Shown one piece after another: positions 21,778-32,316 of a stretch of DNA of 64,000 bases. The first letter of the stretch is position 1. Each line of letters opens with the position of its first letter. This DNA is from Arcuatula senhousia (taxonomy: Eukaryota > Mollusca > Bivalvia > Mytilida > Mytilidae). Below the pieces are notes generated by a model. That model had not been told where the DNA came from, did not search any database, and saw only the letters and a list, made by a program, of their open reading frames with translations. Position numbers and translations under genes: made by a program. The stretch is taken from the NCBI GenBank assembly GCA_963971305.1, contig OZ020317.1, forward strand, positions 10,558,001 through 10,622,000, written 5' to 3'.

Positions 21778-22655
21778 TGTGCAGTTACAAGCCACATAAA
21801 AACACGTATTTAAATGTAGATGTTTATTTGCCTCCTCCCTCGAGGGTCAAAAACTACAAAACAAAAATAAACAATGCCTTAGGAACATTAAAGACTAGAA
21901 AATACATATTTCAAAACAATATATACAAAATGTAGTGCCATTACTAACAACAGATGACACCATACAATGTAATATACATGTAATACCAAATAAGGCACGA
22001 AAATATTCCACAGAAATTACCAAATATCAGACATATATAGTTTTAGAAGTTTCTCAAAAATTAAACACACAGAAAACGTTTTGTGCTAGCTGCGATAAAG
22101 TTTTAAGTGTAATCATGAAGTTAACATGTATTAAACATGATAAATGAAACAGTATGCATAAATTAAGAACACATCTGACACTAACATAGGTGTTTAGCTA
22201 CAGGTACATGTACTTGTCTTGTTTACAGTGTCAAATCGACATTATCTCTACATAAAACAACAAGAATATATTTTGGAGTGTAAGTTATGTGTATAAGTTC
22301 ATGAATGCTAATAAAAAGGTTGGATTCATAGGTATAAAGTTCTATGAAAATAAGAAAATTGATTTACATGTTGTCAACAGTGACATTGTGTGTTTTCGTA
22401 TGCAACAGTCACAATATTATCAAAAATAGAAAAAATACAACAACGTCATGACCGTAGTTGTTTATAAGCAAGTTAATTTGAACATATAAACATGTATAAA
22501 CATATTTAACTCACTATGTAGTTCATCAGACTAACAAAAGGAGAGTAAATAAATTGAGCGTCTTGGGTGGAAGTCTATGAAGCACATGTATGATAATATA
22601 ACTAATAACCGAAAAGAAAAACAAAACCCGGAGTACAATTTCCAGGATCGGAACA
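21778..22655 (-). repeat. 3' LTR of the BEL element
   Basis: 878 bp. On the minus strand it starts TGTTCCGATCCTGGAAATTG and ends GTAACTGCACA. It differs from the other LTR at about eight sites (for example near 21881, 22068, 22131, 22525, 22567, 22578 and 22645). Promoter and polyadenylation signals were not assigned. The 70-codon plus-strand frame here is not a gene. Confidence 0.95.
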
Positions 22656-22666
22656 CTCCCCTTCTG
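22656..22666 (-). promoter_or_regulatory. Polypurine tract of the BEL element
   Basis: On the minus strand CAGAAGGGGAG directly precedes the 3' LTR TGTTCC. It primes plus-strand DNA synthesis in LTR elements. Its position fixes the inner LTR border. Confidence 0.88.
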
Positions 22667-23064
22667 ATTTAAATTCTTTAAATCACCATAAAAGATAAAC
22701 AAAAACTTCTGACTTCTAAATAAAGTTCAATAATTCAATCTGTACTTCAAAAATAAATTAAAGCTTGACTTAAAATTTTCAAAAGGTTTAAATTTCAAAA
22801 ATTAAAGGTAATATTGACTTTAACATTTAATAAAGTTTTCAGTTCAAAAATATCTAGTTTGATGAATAAGTTCACAGGTTAACAATTTCCACCAAAAAAA
22901 AAAAACAAACAAAACTACTAAACAACAATAAATCACATTTCTTATTGTGCTTTACATCAAATGTTCAAGGATAAACATTAACCTTGGCATTATAAAAAAA
23001 TCAAAATACAAGAATTTCTAAAGTACATTTGCACTTTTATGCCTGAAATACAATCAACCACTTA
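22667..23064 (-). other. 3' untranslated part of the BEL element
   Basis: About 400 bp of A-rich sequence (as read on the plus strand) between the integrase stop and the polypurine tract. No further frame (such as env) is present. Confidence 0.7.
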
Positions 23065-24672
23065 TTAAGCCTCTACAAGCATGACAATTTCAGAAATTGG
23101 CCTGACAAACTGTTTACGGAGTCCTTCTTCGACAACTGACAGTTCAACTTTCCTGATTTTGCCATCTTTACTTTGAAACACTCTGTCGATCACTGCCATT
23201 GGCCAATCACATCGGCGGGATTCCTTGTTACGCATGAGAACAACATCTCCTTCTGAGAATTTAACACCATCTGTTTTCCATTTTGTACGATTTTGTAGAC
23301 CATGAATATACTCAGTATGCCAACGATCCCAAAACTCAGAAGCTAACCTTTGCACTAATTTCCACTGGCTTCTTATAGCATCCTTAGTACCAAAATTAGA
23401 CTCTTCACAACATTCCATAAATTGAACAGGTTTTTGCGTTAAGACGAGTGATGGTGAGAGAACTGATGGATTTTCCGGATCATTAGATAACGGAACTAAT
23501 GGCCTTGAATTTAGGATTGCACATACTTCACTAATGAAAGTTGCAAGAACTTCATGAGTCATTTCTCGGTATTTGTTTTGAAGCAATAGAGCGTCAAGAA
23601 TGCGTCGGCAGGACCCTATCATCCTCTCCCAGACCCCGCCAAAATGAGAGGCATAAGGGGGGTTGAATATCCAGGTAATATTATTCTCAGTAAGGTAGGT
23701 ATCAACAGGACCACACTCAATAAAGCTAGCATCAATGTTTAACTCGTTTACTCCACCAACAAAATTGGTGCCACGATCCGAGCGGAATTGACGAACAGGT
23801 CCTCTTAAAGCTATGAACCGACGGAGAGCATTGATGAAGGAAGCACTGCTGAGCTCCTCAATGAGCTCCACATGAACAGCTCTAGAAGCTAGACAGGTAA
23901 ATAACAGTCCCCAACGCTTGTTAGACGCGGATACACCTCTTGTTCGACGAACTACTACTGGCCACGGGCCAAATACATCCACACCTACGTATGAGAAAGG
24001 CGGATCAGCAGAAAGGCGATCTTGGGGCAGGTCGGCCATTTGTGTCCATCCAAGCTTGCCACGAAGTTTCCGACATAGAACACATTTCCAGACTAGAGAG
24101 TTGATCATTCTCTTCACACCAATAATCCACAAACCGGCGGATCGAATCGCGGCTTCGGTCGTACTCCTACCTTGATGATTACAGTTGGCATGGTAGTGAT
24201 TTATGAGTAATAAAGATATGTGATGTCGAGAAGGAAGAATTATTGGATGAACATCACGCAGTTTGCTTGGCTCTTTAATATGCTTAAGACGACCTCCAAC
24301 ACGCAATAAGCCATTTTCGTCAAGAATTGGATTCAGGGACAGTAACGGACTGTTCCGAGGCGGAGTTTTACCATTCTTAATAGCACTAATTTCATCTGAA
24401 AACTTTTCAGTTTGAACTTGTTTCATGATAAACTGCTCAGTTTCCTCTATCGTGAGGGGCTCGGAATTCGGTGAGAACTTATTTCTCAGCATTCTTTTTA
24501 GTACGTGAACAACTTTAACTAGACGTTTCCACGTGGAAACTCTTTCAAAGTAGTGAGAAATTTCTGGGTAGGTATTGAACAGTTCAGGGGGTTTAACGTC
24601 CACTTTGGCTGACATAACTAATGAATGCACTTCCTGATCGGTTTCGGGTGTGATAAGTGGAAAATAGGTTGA
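23065..24672 (-). CDS. BEL/Pao integrase region of pol (after an in-frame TAG)
   Basis: The stretch continues the frame of 24673-28485 after the TAG. A GTG at 24630 is sometimes taken as a start but is unlikely to be one. Numbering from that GTG (521 codons), a zinc-binding segment has H145/H147/H152 and C183-x-x-C186. The catalytic core shows D218 (YVGVDVFGPW), D285 (FRSDRGTNF) and E335 (FGGVWERM). A DUF5641-like C-terminus with WPMAVIDRVF follows at about 475-521. Integrase inserts the cDNA copy into host DNA. All three acidic residues are present, so the domain itself looks intact. Confidence 0.95.
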   Translation of the reverse strand, partial: STYFPLITPETDQEVHSLVMSAKVDVKPPELFNTYPEISHYFERVSTWKRLVKVVHVLKRMLRNKFSPNSEPLTIEETEQFIMKQVQTEKFSDEISAIKNGKTPPRNSPLLSLNPILDENGLLRVGGRLKHIKEPSKLRDVHPIILPSRHHISLLLINHYHANCNHQGRSTTEAAIRSAGLWIIGVKRMINSLVWKCVLCRKLRGKLGWTQMADLPQDRLSADPPFSYVGVDVFGPWPVVVRRTRGVSASNKRWGLLFTCLASRAVHVELIEELSSASFINALRRFIALRGPVRQFRSDRGTNFVGGVNELNIDASFIECGPVDTYLTENNITWIFNPPYASHFGGVWERMIGSCRRILDALLLQNKYREMTHEVLATFISEVCAILNSRPLVPLSNDPENPSVLSPSLVLTQKPVQFMECCEESNFGTKDAIRSQWKLVQRLASEFWDRWHTEYIHGLQNRTKWKTDGVKFSEGDVVLMRNKESRRCDWPMAVIDRVFQSKDGKIRKVELSVVEEGLRKQFVRPISEIVMLVEA

Positions 24673-27600
24673 CTAGTGTACAGTAGTACTATCATTGTGG
24701 AGGAATGGCGGACCTAATAACCAAATGCTGGTCGGTAATTCAATAGCAGACAATCCACGAGTTGCGGCATCTGAAGGATTGAGCTCAGTTGATATGTAAC
24801 TCCACTGATTAGGTGTACTAAATGACCTAATTCTACTCACTCTATTTGCGACGTACACTTGGAATCGCTTAATATCGTTCGATATGTATCTCAAGACGAT
24901 CTGACTATCAGAGTAAAATCGAAAGCAACCTTTGTCTAAATCAAGTTGTGTTTTGAGTGTCTCAGCAATCTCGGTAGCTAGAAGTGCACTGCATAACTCA
25001 AGGCGAGGAATTGTATGTCCGTGTATAGGAGCAACTTTAGCTTTGCCCATTAAGAAACCTACGTCCGATTTATCACCACAAAACACTTTCAGATATGCTA
25101 CGGCCGCAATGGCTTTCTTTGAAGCATCACAGAATACATGTACTTCAACACGATCGGACTCACCAACGGACAACGAACAATACATCCTAGGTACATGCAA
25201 CGTTTCAAGATATTTGAGTGAGCAAAGCCACTTTTCCCATTTGTCGCAAAGAGATTCATCAAGTGGGTTATCCCAATCATTGGCTTGAGAAGATGACATA
25301 AGGTCACGGAAAAGTATTTTACCTTCTAGCGTCAATGGCGCAGTAAAACCGATGGGATCAAACAGACTATTAATACATGAGAGTATGCCTCTACGAGTAT
25401 ACGGTTTCGACTCTTCTGAAACGGTGAATGTGAATGTGTCTTGATTAATATCCCATTGAACACCTAAGCTTCGTTGCATCGGTAGACTATCAGCATGATC
25501 GTGACTAAGATCTATGTTACAGAGGTCCTTTGCAAGGTCCTTGGTTTCAAAATGTTTCAATACATCTTTCGAATTTGATGCGATCTTATGCAAACGTAAC
25601 TGACCACCAACTAACAGCTCGTGTTGGGTTTCCTTGACTAAATCGACGGCTTGCTGTACACTAGGACAACTGATCAGACCATCATCGACATAAAACTCAT
25701 TTGAGACGAATTCCTGAACTTCCGGACTAGCAGATTCGACAGCTTTACGAAGGCCATACGTGGCCACTGCCGGACTTGGCGAGTTGCCAAAGACATGGAC
25801 AGTCATTCTGAACTCTTGTAAGGGTTGGTCTAAGTTGCTGTCACGATGCCATAAAAACCTAAGATAGTCTCTGTGGTCTTCCTTCACTCGAAAATTATGA
25901 AACATCTGTTCCACGTCTGCTGTGATAGCAATACGTTCCTTTCGAAACCTGAGAAGTATTCCTTGTAGACTATTTACGAGGTCTGGACCTTTCATTAACA
26001 CATCATTTAACGACGTACCTTCGTAGGATGCTGACGAGTCGAAAACTATTCGAATAGCATTCGGCTTTTTGGGGTGGTACACCCCAAACATCGGGAGATA
26101 CCGCCTCTCTTTGTCTGTGTCGATTGTGGGTGCTATTTCGGCGTGACCCTTTTCGAAGATCTTATCCATGAAACACTTGACATGTTCATACTTCAGTTTG
26201 TTCTTTAGCAGGCTTTGATCGAAAGACTTAGCACGTTTCAACGCTTGTGCTTTGTTGTTGGGCAACCTAGATCTGTCCTTTCTAAACGGTAAAGGTGCTG
26301 TCCAAAACCCACTACCTTTATCAAGCTCAAATCCAGCACCCATAATGTCAAGTAAATCCCTATCTTCACGTGAATAGGCTAACTTTTCATCATCTTGGGT
26401 CTTTTTGAAGACGCTTTCAGATTCCTGTATACGAATCTCACTAGAGCACGGCTCTAGAACAGAGGGGCGACCACTAGGTAACAAGAAAGTTTTGTTTACA
26501 TTTACTTCAACTGAATGTGCTGCTCCTAAACATACTTGGCCGACTATCACCCAGCCCAGGGGTAGTTTCTGGGCAAATGGAAGAGTTGCTGTGTCAGTTC
26601 TCTGATCTAGTACGAAATGAGCAATAGAAATGTCTCTACCTATTAATAGTTCTATATCAGCGTTGTCGATCGGCTCTGGAATAAACGGAGCTATGGGCTT
26701 AAGGTGCTCGTATCGCAAAGCTACATCAGGTGTCGGTATTTCATCTCGGTTTCGTGGGATATCATTGCATTCAATGATAGGCGGCAACCTAAATGTACAT
26801 GAACCATCTATCGACTGGACTACATAATTTGTCCCTTTTCGACCACTAGTTGACATCTGACCAGCACAAGATATGAGTGAATATTCAATGTCTGGACCAA
26901 AATCGTTGAACGCATCAAACAAACTGGAAGTAGCTAATGTATGTGAGCTCTGATCGTCAATCATTGCATAAACGGTACGTAGCACATTTGGGTTGTCTTC
27001 ACGATATACTCGAACGGGTATTATCTTAGCACAGGACTTGCTTGTACCCTCTGGTTTACCACATATCTGAACGCACGAAACTGCCACTTTGTCTGTATGG
27101 TGAGATCTCTCCCCTTCATGCTTTTCTGATCTTACATGAAGTGCTGTAGGATGGTCTACACTTTCACAAATAGTACATTTAACAGTCTCTTTACAGTTCT
27201 TAGCTTGGTGTTTCACTTTGCCACAACATTTAAAGCAAATTCCAGATTTTAAAATGAACCTTTTCCGTTCACCAATGGACTTCTTTCTGAAGGTAATGCA
27301 TTCATTCAAAGAATGATTTGTGTGGTGAATGGGATATACGTCTAAATCAGATTGTTCTGCAGGCTGTGAAAATGAGAAGTCTTCTAGTTTTGTCTTTCTA
27401 GTATTTACGGAAGTGCTGTTGAACTTTCCTCTCGCATTCTGACCCGATTTGTTGTCTGTACTAGTGAAATGAAAGCTTGGATCATTCCTGGTTTCAGCTG
27501 TCTTTTGTATGAAATTTTCAAAGAATTCAAAGGGCGGATACACAGTTTCAAACTCTCGTTTATATCTGGTGGCTTCATTTATCCACTTTTCTTGAATGTT

Positions 27601-28485
27601 TCTTGGAAGCTTTGATGCAAGTTGATTTACTCCAGTAGAGGAGTCAAAGTAAGCAAATGCAGTAGCGTATTGTCTCTGGCACTTCACTGCATTTATCTCA
27701 GAGACTAAGTCAGCAAAGTCATATAGACGAGATGTCTCATACGGTGCAATAGTTGGAAAAGAAGTTATTCGTTTCTTGAGATGACTTTCAACTATCTCAG
27801 GTGCACCATACCTTTGCTCTATTCTTTGCCAAATATTCGTAACTGTAAATTCTGAATTTCCAGCATTACATGATCTTAACACTGAGGCTTGTCTAGATGA
27901 TTCTGGTCCTAGATAGCGTACTAAAAGATCAAGCTCTTCACTGGGGGTTGCACTAAGCTCAGTCATTATACTTTTAAAACTCAGTTTCCACGAGTTGAAA
28001 TGTATCGGATTGTCATCATACTTGCTAAGACGGGACATGATGAGATCTTTTTTAATAAGAAATTGGCTAAACGGATCTTTCAACACACTGTTATTGTTGT
28101 TACTACTGTTTGGTGGCGCACCAAACAATGACTGCTCACTTCTATGTTGGCTATACCATGAAGACTGGTAGTTCACTTGATTCGAGTCTGGTACTTGGTT
28201 CACTTGTTCGACTTGAGTTGGAGCTTGGTCTATCCTAGCTGTATTACGAACTGGTGTGCTAAACTTCACTGTTGTATCATCAAAGTCACATGACTCACTG
28301 ACTAATTGAGACCTCACTGGCAGAGTTGTCCGTCTGGCTCTTCTTTGTGTCTTCTCCGCTATAGAATCTTCTAGATCTTTAATAGCTTTGTTAATGTTCG
28401 AAATCTTGTCGTCGATAACTCTGTCATAGTTTTCTTGGCAGGCTACTAGCTCATGTAACAAAGTTCTGGGACTCTCAGAATTCAT
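24673..28485 (-). CDS. BEL/Pao gag-protease-RT-RNase H polyprotein
   Basis: 1270 codons from ATG 28485, only 20 bases inside the 5' LTR. Order: coiled-coil-like N-terminus (~15-45); DUF1759-like gag region (~140-330); zinc knuckles C417-x2-C420-x5-H426-x4-C431 and C437-x2-C440...H450; retropepsin-like protease with MIDDQSSHTL (D510/D511) instead of the common DSGS/DTGA; reverse transcriptase with D857 (ITADVEQMF) and YVDD (932-935); RNase H with D1120, E1163, D1193 and D1239. It ends at TAG 24675-24673, just after RNase H. The polyprotein makes particles and copies RNA into DNA. Apart from the stop the frame is clean over 3.8 kb, in keeping with a young copy. Confidence 0.96.
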   Translation of the reverse strand: MNSESPRTLLHELVACQENYDRVIDDKISNINKAIKDLEDSIAEKTQRRARRTTLPVRSQLVSESCDFDDTTVKFSTPVRNTARIDQAPTQVEQVNQVPDSNQVNYQSSWYSQHRSEQSLFGAPPNSSNNNNSVLKDPFSQFLIKKDLIMSRLSKYDDNPIHFNSWKLSFKSIMTELSATPSEELDLLVRYLGPESSRQASVLRSCNAGNSEFTVTNIWQRIEQRYGAPEIVESHLKKRITSFPTIAPYETSRLYDFADLVSEINAVKCQRQYATAFAYFDSSTGVNQLASKLPRNIQEKWINEATRYKREFETVYPPFEFFENFIQKTAETRNDPSFHFTSTDNKSGQNARGKFNSTSVNTRKTKLEDFSFSQPAEQSDLDVYPIHHTNHSLNECITFRKKSIGERKRFILKSGICFKCCGKVKHQAKNCKETVKCTICESVDHPTALHVRSEKHEGERSHHTDKVAVSCVQICGKPEGTSKSCAKIIPVRVYREDNPNVLRTVYAMIDDQSSHTLATSSLFDAFNDFGPDIEYSLISCAGQMSTSGRKGTNYVVQSIDGSCTFRLPPIIECNDIPRNRDEIPTPDVALRYEHLKPIAPFIPEPIDNADIELLIGRDISIAHFVLDQRTDTATLPFAQKLPLGWVIVGQVCLGAAHSVEVNVNKTFLLPSGRPSVLEPCSSEIRIQESESVFKKTQDDEKLAYSREDRDLLDIMGAGFELDKGSGFWTAPLPFRKDRSRLPNNKAQALKRAKSFDQSLLKNKLKYEHVKCFMDKIFEKGHAEIAPTIDTDKERRYLPMFGVYHPKKPNAIRIVFDSSASYEGTSLNDVLMKGPDLVNSLQGILLRFRKERIAITADVEQMFHNFRVKEDHRDYLRFLWHRDSNLDQPLQEFRMTVHVFGNSPSPAVATYGLRKAVESASPEVQEFVSNEFYVDDGLISCPSVQQAVDLVKETQHELLVGGQLRLHKIASNSKDVLKHFETKDLAKDLCNIDLSHDHADSLPMQRSLGVQWDINQDTFTFTVSEESKPYTRRGILSCINSLFDPIGFTAPLTLEGKILFRDLMSSSQANDWDNPLDESLCDKWEKWLCSLKYLETLHVPRMYCSLSVGESDRVEVHVFCDASKKAIAAVAYLKVFCGDKSDVGFLMGKAKVAPIHGHTIPRLELCSALLATEIAETLKTQLDLDKGCFRFYSDSQIVLRYISNDIKRFQVYVANRVSRIRSFSTPNQWSYISTELNPSDAATRGLSAIELPTSIWLLGPPFLHNDSTTVH

Positions 28486-28505
28486 GATGGTTGAAGATTT
28501 TTGAC
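28486..28505 (-). promoter_or_regulatory. 20-base leader of the BEL element; no typical primer site
   Basis: The leader between the 5' LTR and the gag ATG reads GTCAAAAATCTTCAACCATC on the minus strand. A tRNA primer-binding site normally starts with TGG at the LTR border; none is present here. Confidence 0.6.
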
Positions 28506-29383
28506 TGTGCAGTTACAAGCCACATAAAAACACGTATTTAAATGTAGATGTTTATTTGCCTCCTCCCTCGAGGGTCAAAAACTACAAAACAAAAATAAAC
28601 AATGCCGTTGGAACATTAAAGACTAGAAAATACATATTTCAAAACAATATATACAAAATGTAGTGCCATTACTAACAACAGATGACACCATACAATGTAA
28701 TATACATGTAATACCAAATAAGGCACGAAAATATTCCACAGAAATTACCAAATATCAGACATATATAGTTTTAGAAGTTTCTCAAAAATTAAACACATAG
28801 AAAACGTTTTGTGCTAGCTGCGATAAAGTTTTAAGTGTAATCATGAAGTTAACATGTAATAAACATGATAAATGAAACAGTATGCATAAATTAAGAACAC
28901 ATCTGACACTAACATAGGTGTTTAGCTACAGGTACATGTACTTGTCTTGTTTACAGTGTCAAATCGACATTATCTCTACATAAAACAACAAGAATATATT
29001 TTGGAGTGTAAGTTATGTGTATAAGTTCATGAATGCTAATAAAAAGGTTGGATTCATAGGTATAAAGTTCTATGAAAATAAGAAAATTGATTTACATGTT
29101 GTCAACAGTGACATTGTGTGTTTTCGTATGCAACAGTCACAATATTATCAAAAATAGAAAAAATACAACAACGTCATGACCGTAGTTGTTTATAAGCAAG
29201 TTAATTTGAACATATAAACATGTATAAACATATTTAACTCACTCTGTAGTTCATCAGACTAACAAAAGGAGAGTAAATAAATTGAGCGTCTTGGGCGGAA
29301 GTCTATAAAGCACATGTATGATAATATAACTAATAACCGAAAAGAAAAACAAAACCCGGAGTACAATTTCCAGCATCGGAACA
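28506..29383 (-). repeat. 5' LTR of the BEL element
   Basis: 878 bp, same length as the 3' LTR and about 99% identical by eye. Read on the minus strand it lies upstream of gag-pol and would hold the promoter. It is followed on the plus side by the GTCCC target duplication. Confidence 0.95.
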
Positions 29384-29388
29384 GTCCC

Positions 29389-30565
29389 ACTCACCGTCCG
29401 TTACCGAACAACCATCTTCATCTATCGTGCTAACATCGTTTGTTATCTCTGGATCTTCACACCACTCCTTTTACACCGGTCACCCACCAATCTCAAGTTT
29501 GCCTATTTCGTCTTCATTTTCTGGATTTTCGTCTTCTGTAGGTTCCTCATTATTACCAACTTCCATTTTAGCCAGTCGAACATGTGTTATTTTAACATCG
29601 CGCGAAATTTTTTGTCGGGAACGAAAATGTTTCTTTCTTCTCCGATGTCCTCAACAACAGCATCTGTGTCAGCTCCGCCGACATCCAGTAAAGCTTCTCA
29701 AACACCGACACATGTGATGGACCTGACATCGTCAGTAAACTATCAGCCAATTTCTTCATACATGTATGCATCTCAAACTTCGACTCCTGTATCTTCGAGT
29801 ATCACACCACAGACGACGACACCAGTGATAGCTTCTGTGATGCCTTCTGTTACACCACAGACACCCGTAATATCTTCTATGACGTCAGCCATTTCATTGC
29901 AGACGGCACGGGCGACATCATCTCCGGTGCCTAAATTTTCCTACTCACCTTACGTTACCGAACAATCATCTTCATCTATCATGCTCAAATCGTCAGTTAT
30001 CTCTGGATCTTCTCACTCATTTTACACCGGTCATCCCCCATTCTCAACTAAGCCTATTTCGTCTGCATTGTCTGGATTTTCGTCATCTATAGGTTCCTCT
30101 TTTGTACCAAATAAGTCGATCATTCGATCATGTGTTATTTTAACATCGCATGAATTATTTTCGTCGGGAACGACAACGTTTCTTTCTTCTCCGTTGTCCT
30201 CAACAACAGCATCTGTATCAACTCCACCGACATCCAATATAGCTTCTCAAACACCGACACATGTGATGGACCTGACATCGTCAGTAAACTATCAGCAAAT
30301 TTCTTCATACGTGTATATTTCTCAAAATTCAACTCCTGTAACTTCGAGTATCACTACACAGACTACGACACCAGTGATATCTTCTGTGATGCCTGCTTTT
30401 ACATCACAGACACCCGTAATATATTATATGAAGTCAGCCATTACATTGCAGACGACACATGAAACATCATCTATGACGTCATCTGTTAAATCGCAGACGA
30501 CAAAACCTGTTCCACCTTCGACAACAACAACTGATAACGTGGTACCGGTGTTGAACTTTAGTTAG
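29389..30565 (+). pseudogene. Terminal exon of ADAM-like/mucin-like gene, right half
   Basis: Continues the frame of 21777 across the BEL insertion. It is Ser/Thr/Pro-rich with two copies of a ~185-codon repeat (from about 29389 and 29942) sharing SSVISGSSHSFYTGHPP-type and SSTTASVSxPPTS motifs. In the first copy a one-base deletion near 29607-29615, relative to the second copy, shifts the frame; the rest continues in the shifted frame to TAG 30563-30565. The ORF with ATG at 29582 is thus the shifted remainder, not a separate gene. C-terminus: a TTTTDNVVPVLNFS tail with no membrane anchor or GPI signal that I can see. Confidence 0.62.
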
Positions 30566-31220
30566 TGAATTTTTTTCAGTTATAATGGTAGACTAGAATT
30601 TAAAAAAAATCAGCTGTAACATTTTAGCAACATTAACCAATGTTTCAGCAAAAAAAAAACGGGAATCAATTTTAATTGACACAAGATTTTTAACGATAAT
30701 TACAATGTTTACTATGTACGATGATATTGTTCATTAATCTTGCAATAAACAAGGTTTTAAATGTCATTATGTGAATATTAACACATATTTTGTGGCCACC
30801 TGCTTTGATAGATACGGGTGGTATTTTGCTAGCAACAATTTCACCTTTAGTTGATGAATATCTTGAAAAGATTTGTTTGAATTTTGCTGCGACACTGCTA
30901 CAGTTAAAAGTACATTTGAAAATAGAATAGGTGTGTTGCAATAAAAATTACCACATCTTAACATTTGAAATGCCAATAACTTGGAGCTACCTTCCAGGGA
31001 AATACAAATCGCAACGGTCATGGTTTGGAACATAGAATTTTGAACCAAGTTTTGTTGATTCAAACTATTACCATAACGTAGTAAATGTATAAAACCACAA
31101 TACCGACACTAAACACAGAAGAGAATGATGTGATCACCTCTGTACAACACATACAAACACTCATCAAAATATAACTAAATGTAACATCAAGTGTTTCCTT
31201 TTATAGAATCTAGGGCATAA
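30566..31220. other. Flank of the mucin-like exon, nothing recognised
   Basis: May include its 3' untranslated region. The two minus-strand frames of 83 and 98 codons overlap each other in different frames and show no known motif. Confidence 0.35.
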
Positions 31221-31221
31221 T

Positions 31222-31950
31222 ATAACAATTGATTGATTGTCTGTTTCTGTCCTGTCAGCTATTTTAGCCATCATCAGGACAAAAACAAATACAACATGAA
31301 TATGTCCAAAAGACATAATGCCCCATCTTGCAACATTTATTTTTTTTCCGCAATCACTAAAGCATCAACATGGTTGCTATTAAGGCACTTGTCAGTCAGA
31401 AGGAATGGACTTCAACTTATCCATTCTTCTATAAGTGGTCATTCATGCGGAAAATAAAGGTCACAGCCAGCACCCGAAGCATGCATTGTGCTGAGCATCA
31501 CTAGGTGCACCTACCATTACTATACAGTTGATTTGGCACATGTCAGTTAGTGGGAATATACTTTAACCACTCGTCTTTAAGAGGTCATTCAGGCGGAAAA
31601 TATAGGTCACATCCAGCATCCGAAGCATACATTGTGCTAAGCATTACTAGGTGCATATATCATACCAATATGGTTGATGTGGCACTTGTCAGTAAGTGGG
31701 AAAAGACTTGTCTATGAACCATTTTTCTGTACGTGATCATTCACGCGGAAAATATAGGTCACATCCAGCATGCAATGTTCTTATCATCACTAGATGCACC
31801 TACCATACCAACATGATTGATGTGGCATTTGTCAATAAGTGCGAATTTGGAAATATTGGACTTGGGACGGACATACGAACGGACGGACGAACGGACGGAC
31901 GAACGAACCCGAACACGTTATGCCCCTCTACTTTCGTAGATAGGGCATAA
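31222..31950 (+). repeat. Dispersed repeat with ~160-bp internal tandem units
   Basis: Bounded by TAGGGCATAATA at 31212-31223 and ATAGGGCATAAC near 31950. At least three units carry GGTCATTCA(T/C)GCGGAAAATA, GGTCACA(G/T)CCAGCA and ATCACTAGGTGCACCTACCAT. It ends in an ACGGACGGACGAACGGACGG run. Confidence 0.72.
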
Positions 31951-32007
31951 CAACATTTTTAAGACTCTATATAAAACCAAGACAAAAGACCGAGAATAAA
32001 ATACAAA

Positions 32008-32316
32008 GGACTTGTCTGACACGAATTACCATAAAATTTCTAATTTATTGTCGCTGAAATTTCCGATTGTTAAATTCAAAATTGATAAAAACACCAGGTT
32101 TCTTTCCTTGTAATGCACATGGTCGATATCCTCGGTGCTGGATTTGGCTTCCTTGTTCGAACGTTTTGGTTTTGAGTACTTTTCGTTTTCAACTGTTTTG
32201 GATTTTGACCTTCCAATGTTTTGGTTTAAATGCTACTGATGAGAGGTTACTCCTTGAAATATCGATATATAGCATATCAAAATTAACCGTTTATACCCGC
32301 GTTTTGGTATTTGTAA
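32008..32316 (+). repeat. Solo copy of the 382-bp repeat unit
   Basis: Starts at ACTTGTCTGACACGAATTAC and ends at CGTTTTGGTATTTGTAA, the same end as the last unit of the 12.6-14.1 kb array. It is closely similar to those units. The 137-codon frame here is repeat sequence. Confidence 0.88.

Larger units (their letters stand above)
21778..29383 (-). mobile_element. BEL/Pao LTR retrotransposon, full length
   Basis: The element is 7606 bp with two 878-bp LTRs (21778-22655 and 28506-29383), both TGT...ACA. A GTCCC target duplication lies at 21773-21777 and 29384-29388. A polypurine tract abuts the 3' LTR. The internal minus-strand frames encode gag (DUF1759-like region), CCHC-type knuckle, aspartic protease, reverse transcriptase, RNase H, then integrase. 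This is the BEL/Pao order, and DUF1759/DUF1758/DUF5641-like segments are typical of the group. About eight LTR differences were counted by eye, so the insertion is young. One in-frame TAG splits the frame before integrase. It sits antisense in a host coding exon. Confidence 0.97.

Noticed and set aside
21778..21800. TGGCTTGTAACTGCACA (minus strand) as the BEL primer-binding site
   Set aside because: It lies inside both LTRs, not just after the 5' LTR, and does not look like the 3' end of a tRNA.
24630..24632. GTG at 24630 as a separate integrase start
   Set aside because: It is in the same frame as gag-pol just after the TAG; eukaryotic elements do not normally start at GTG and integrase is made from the polyprotein.
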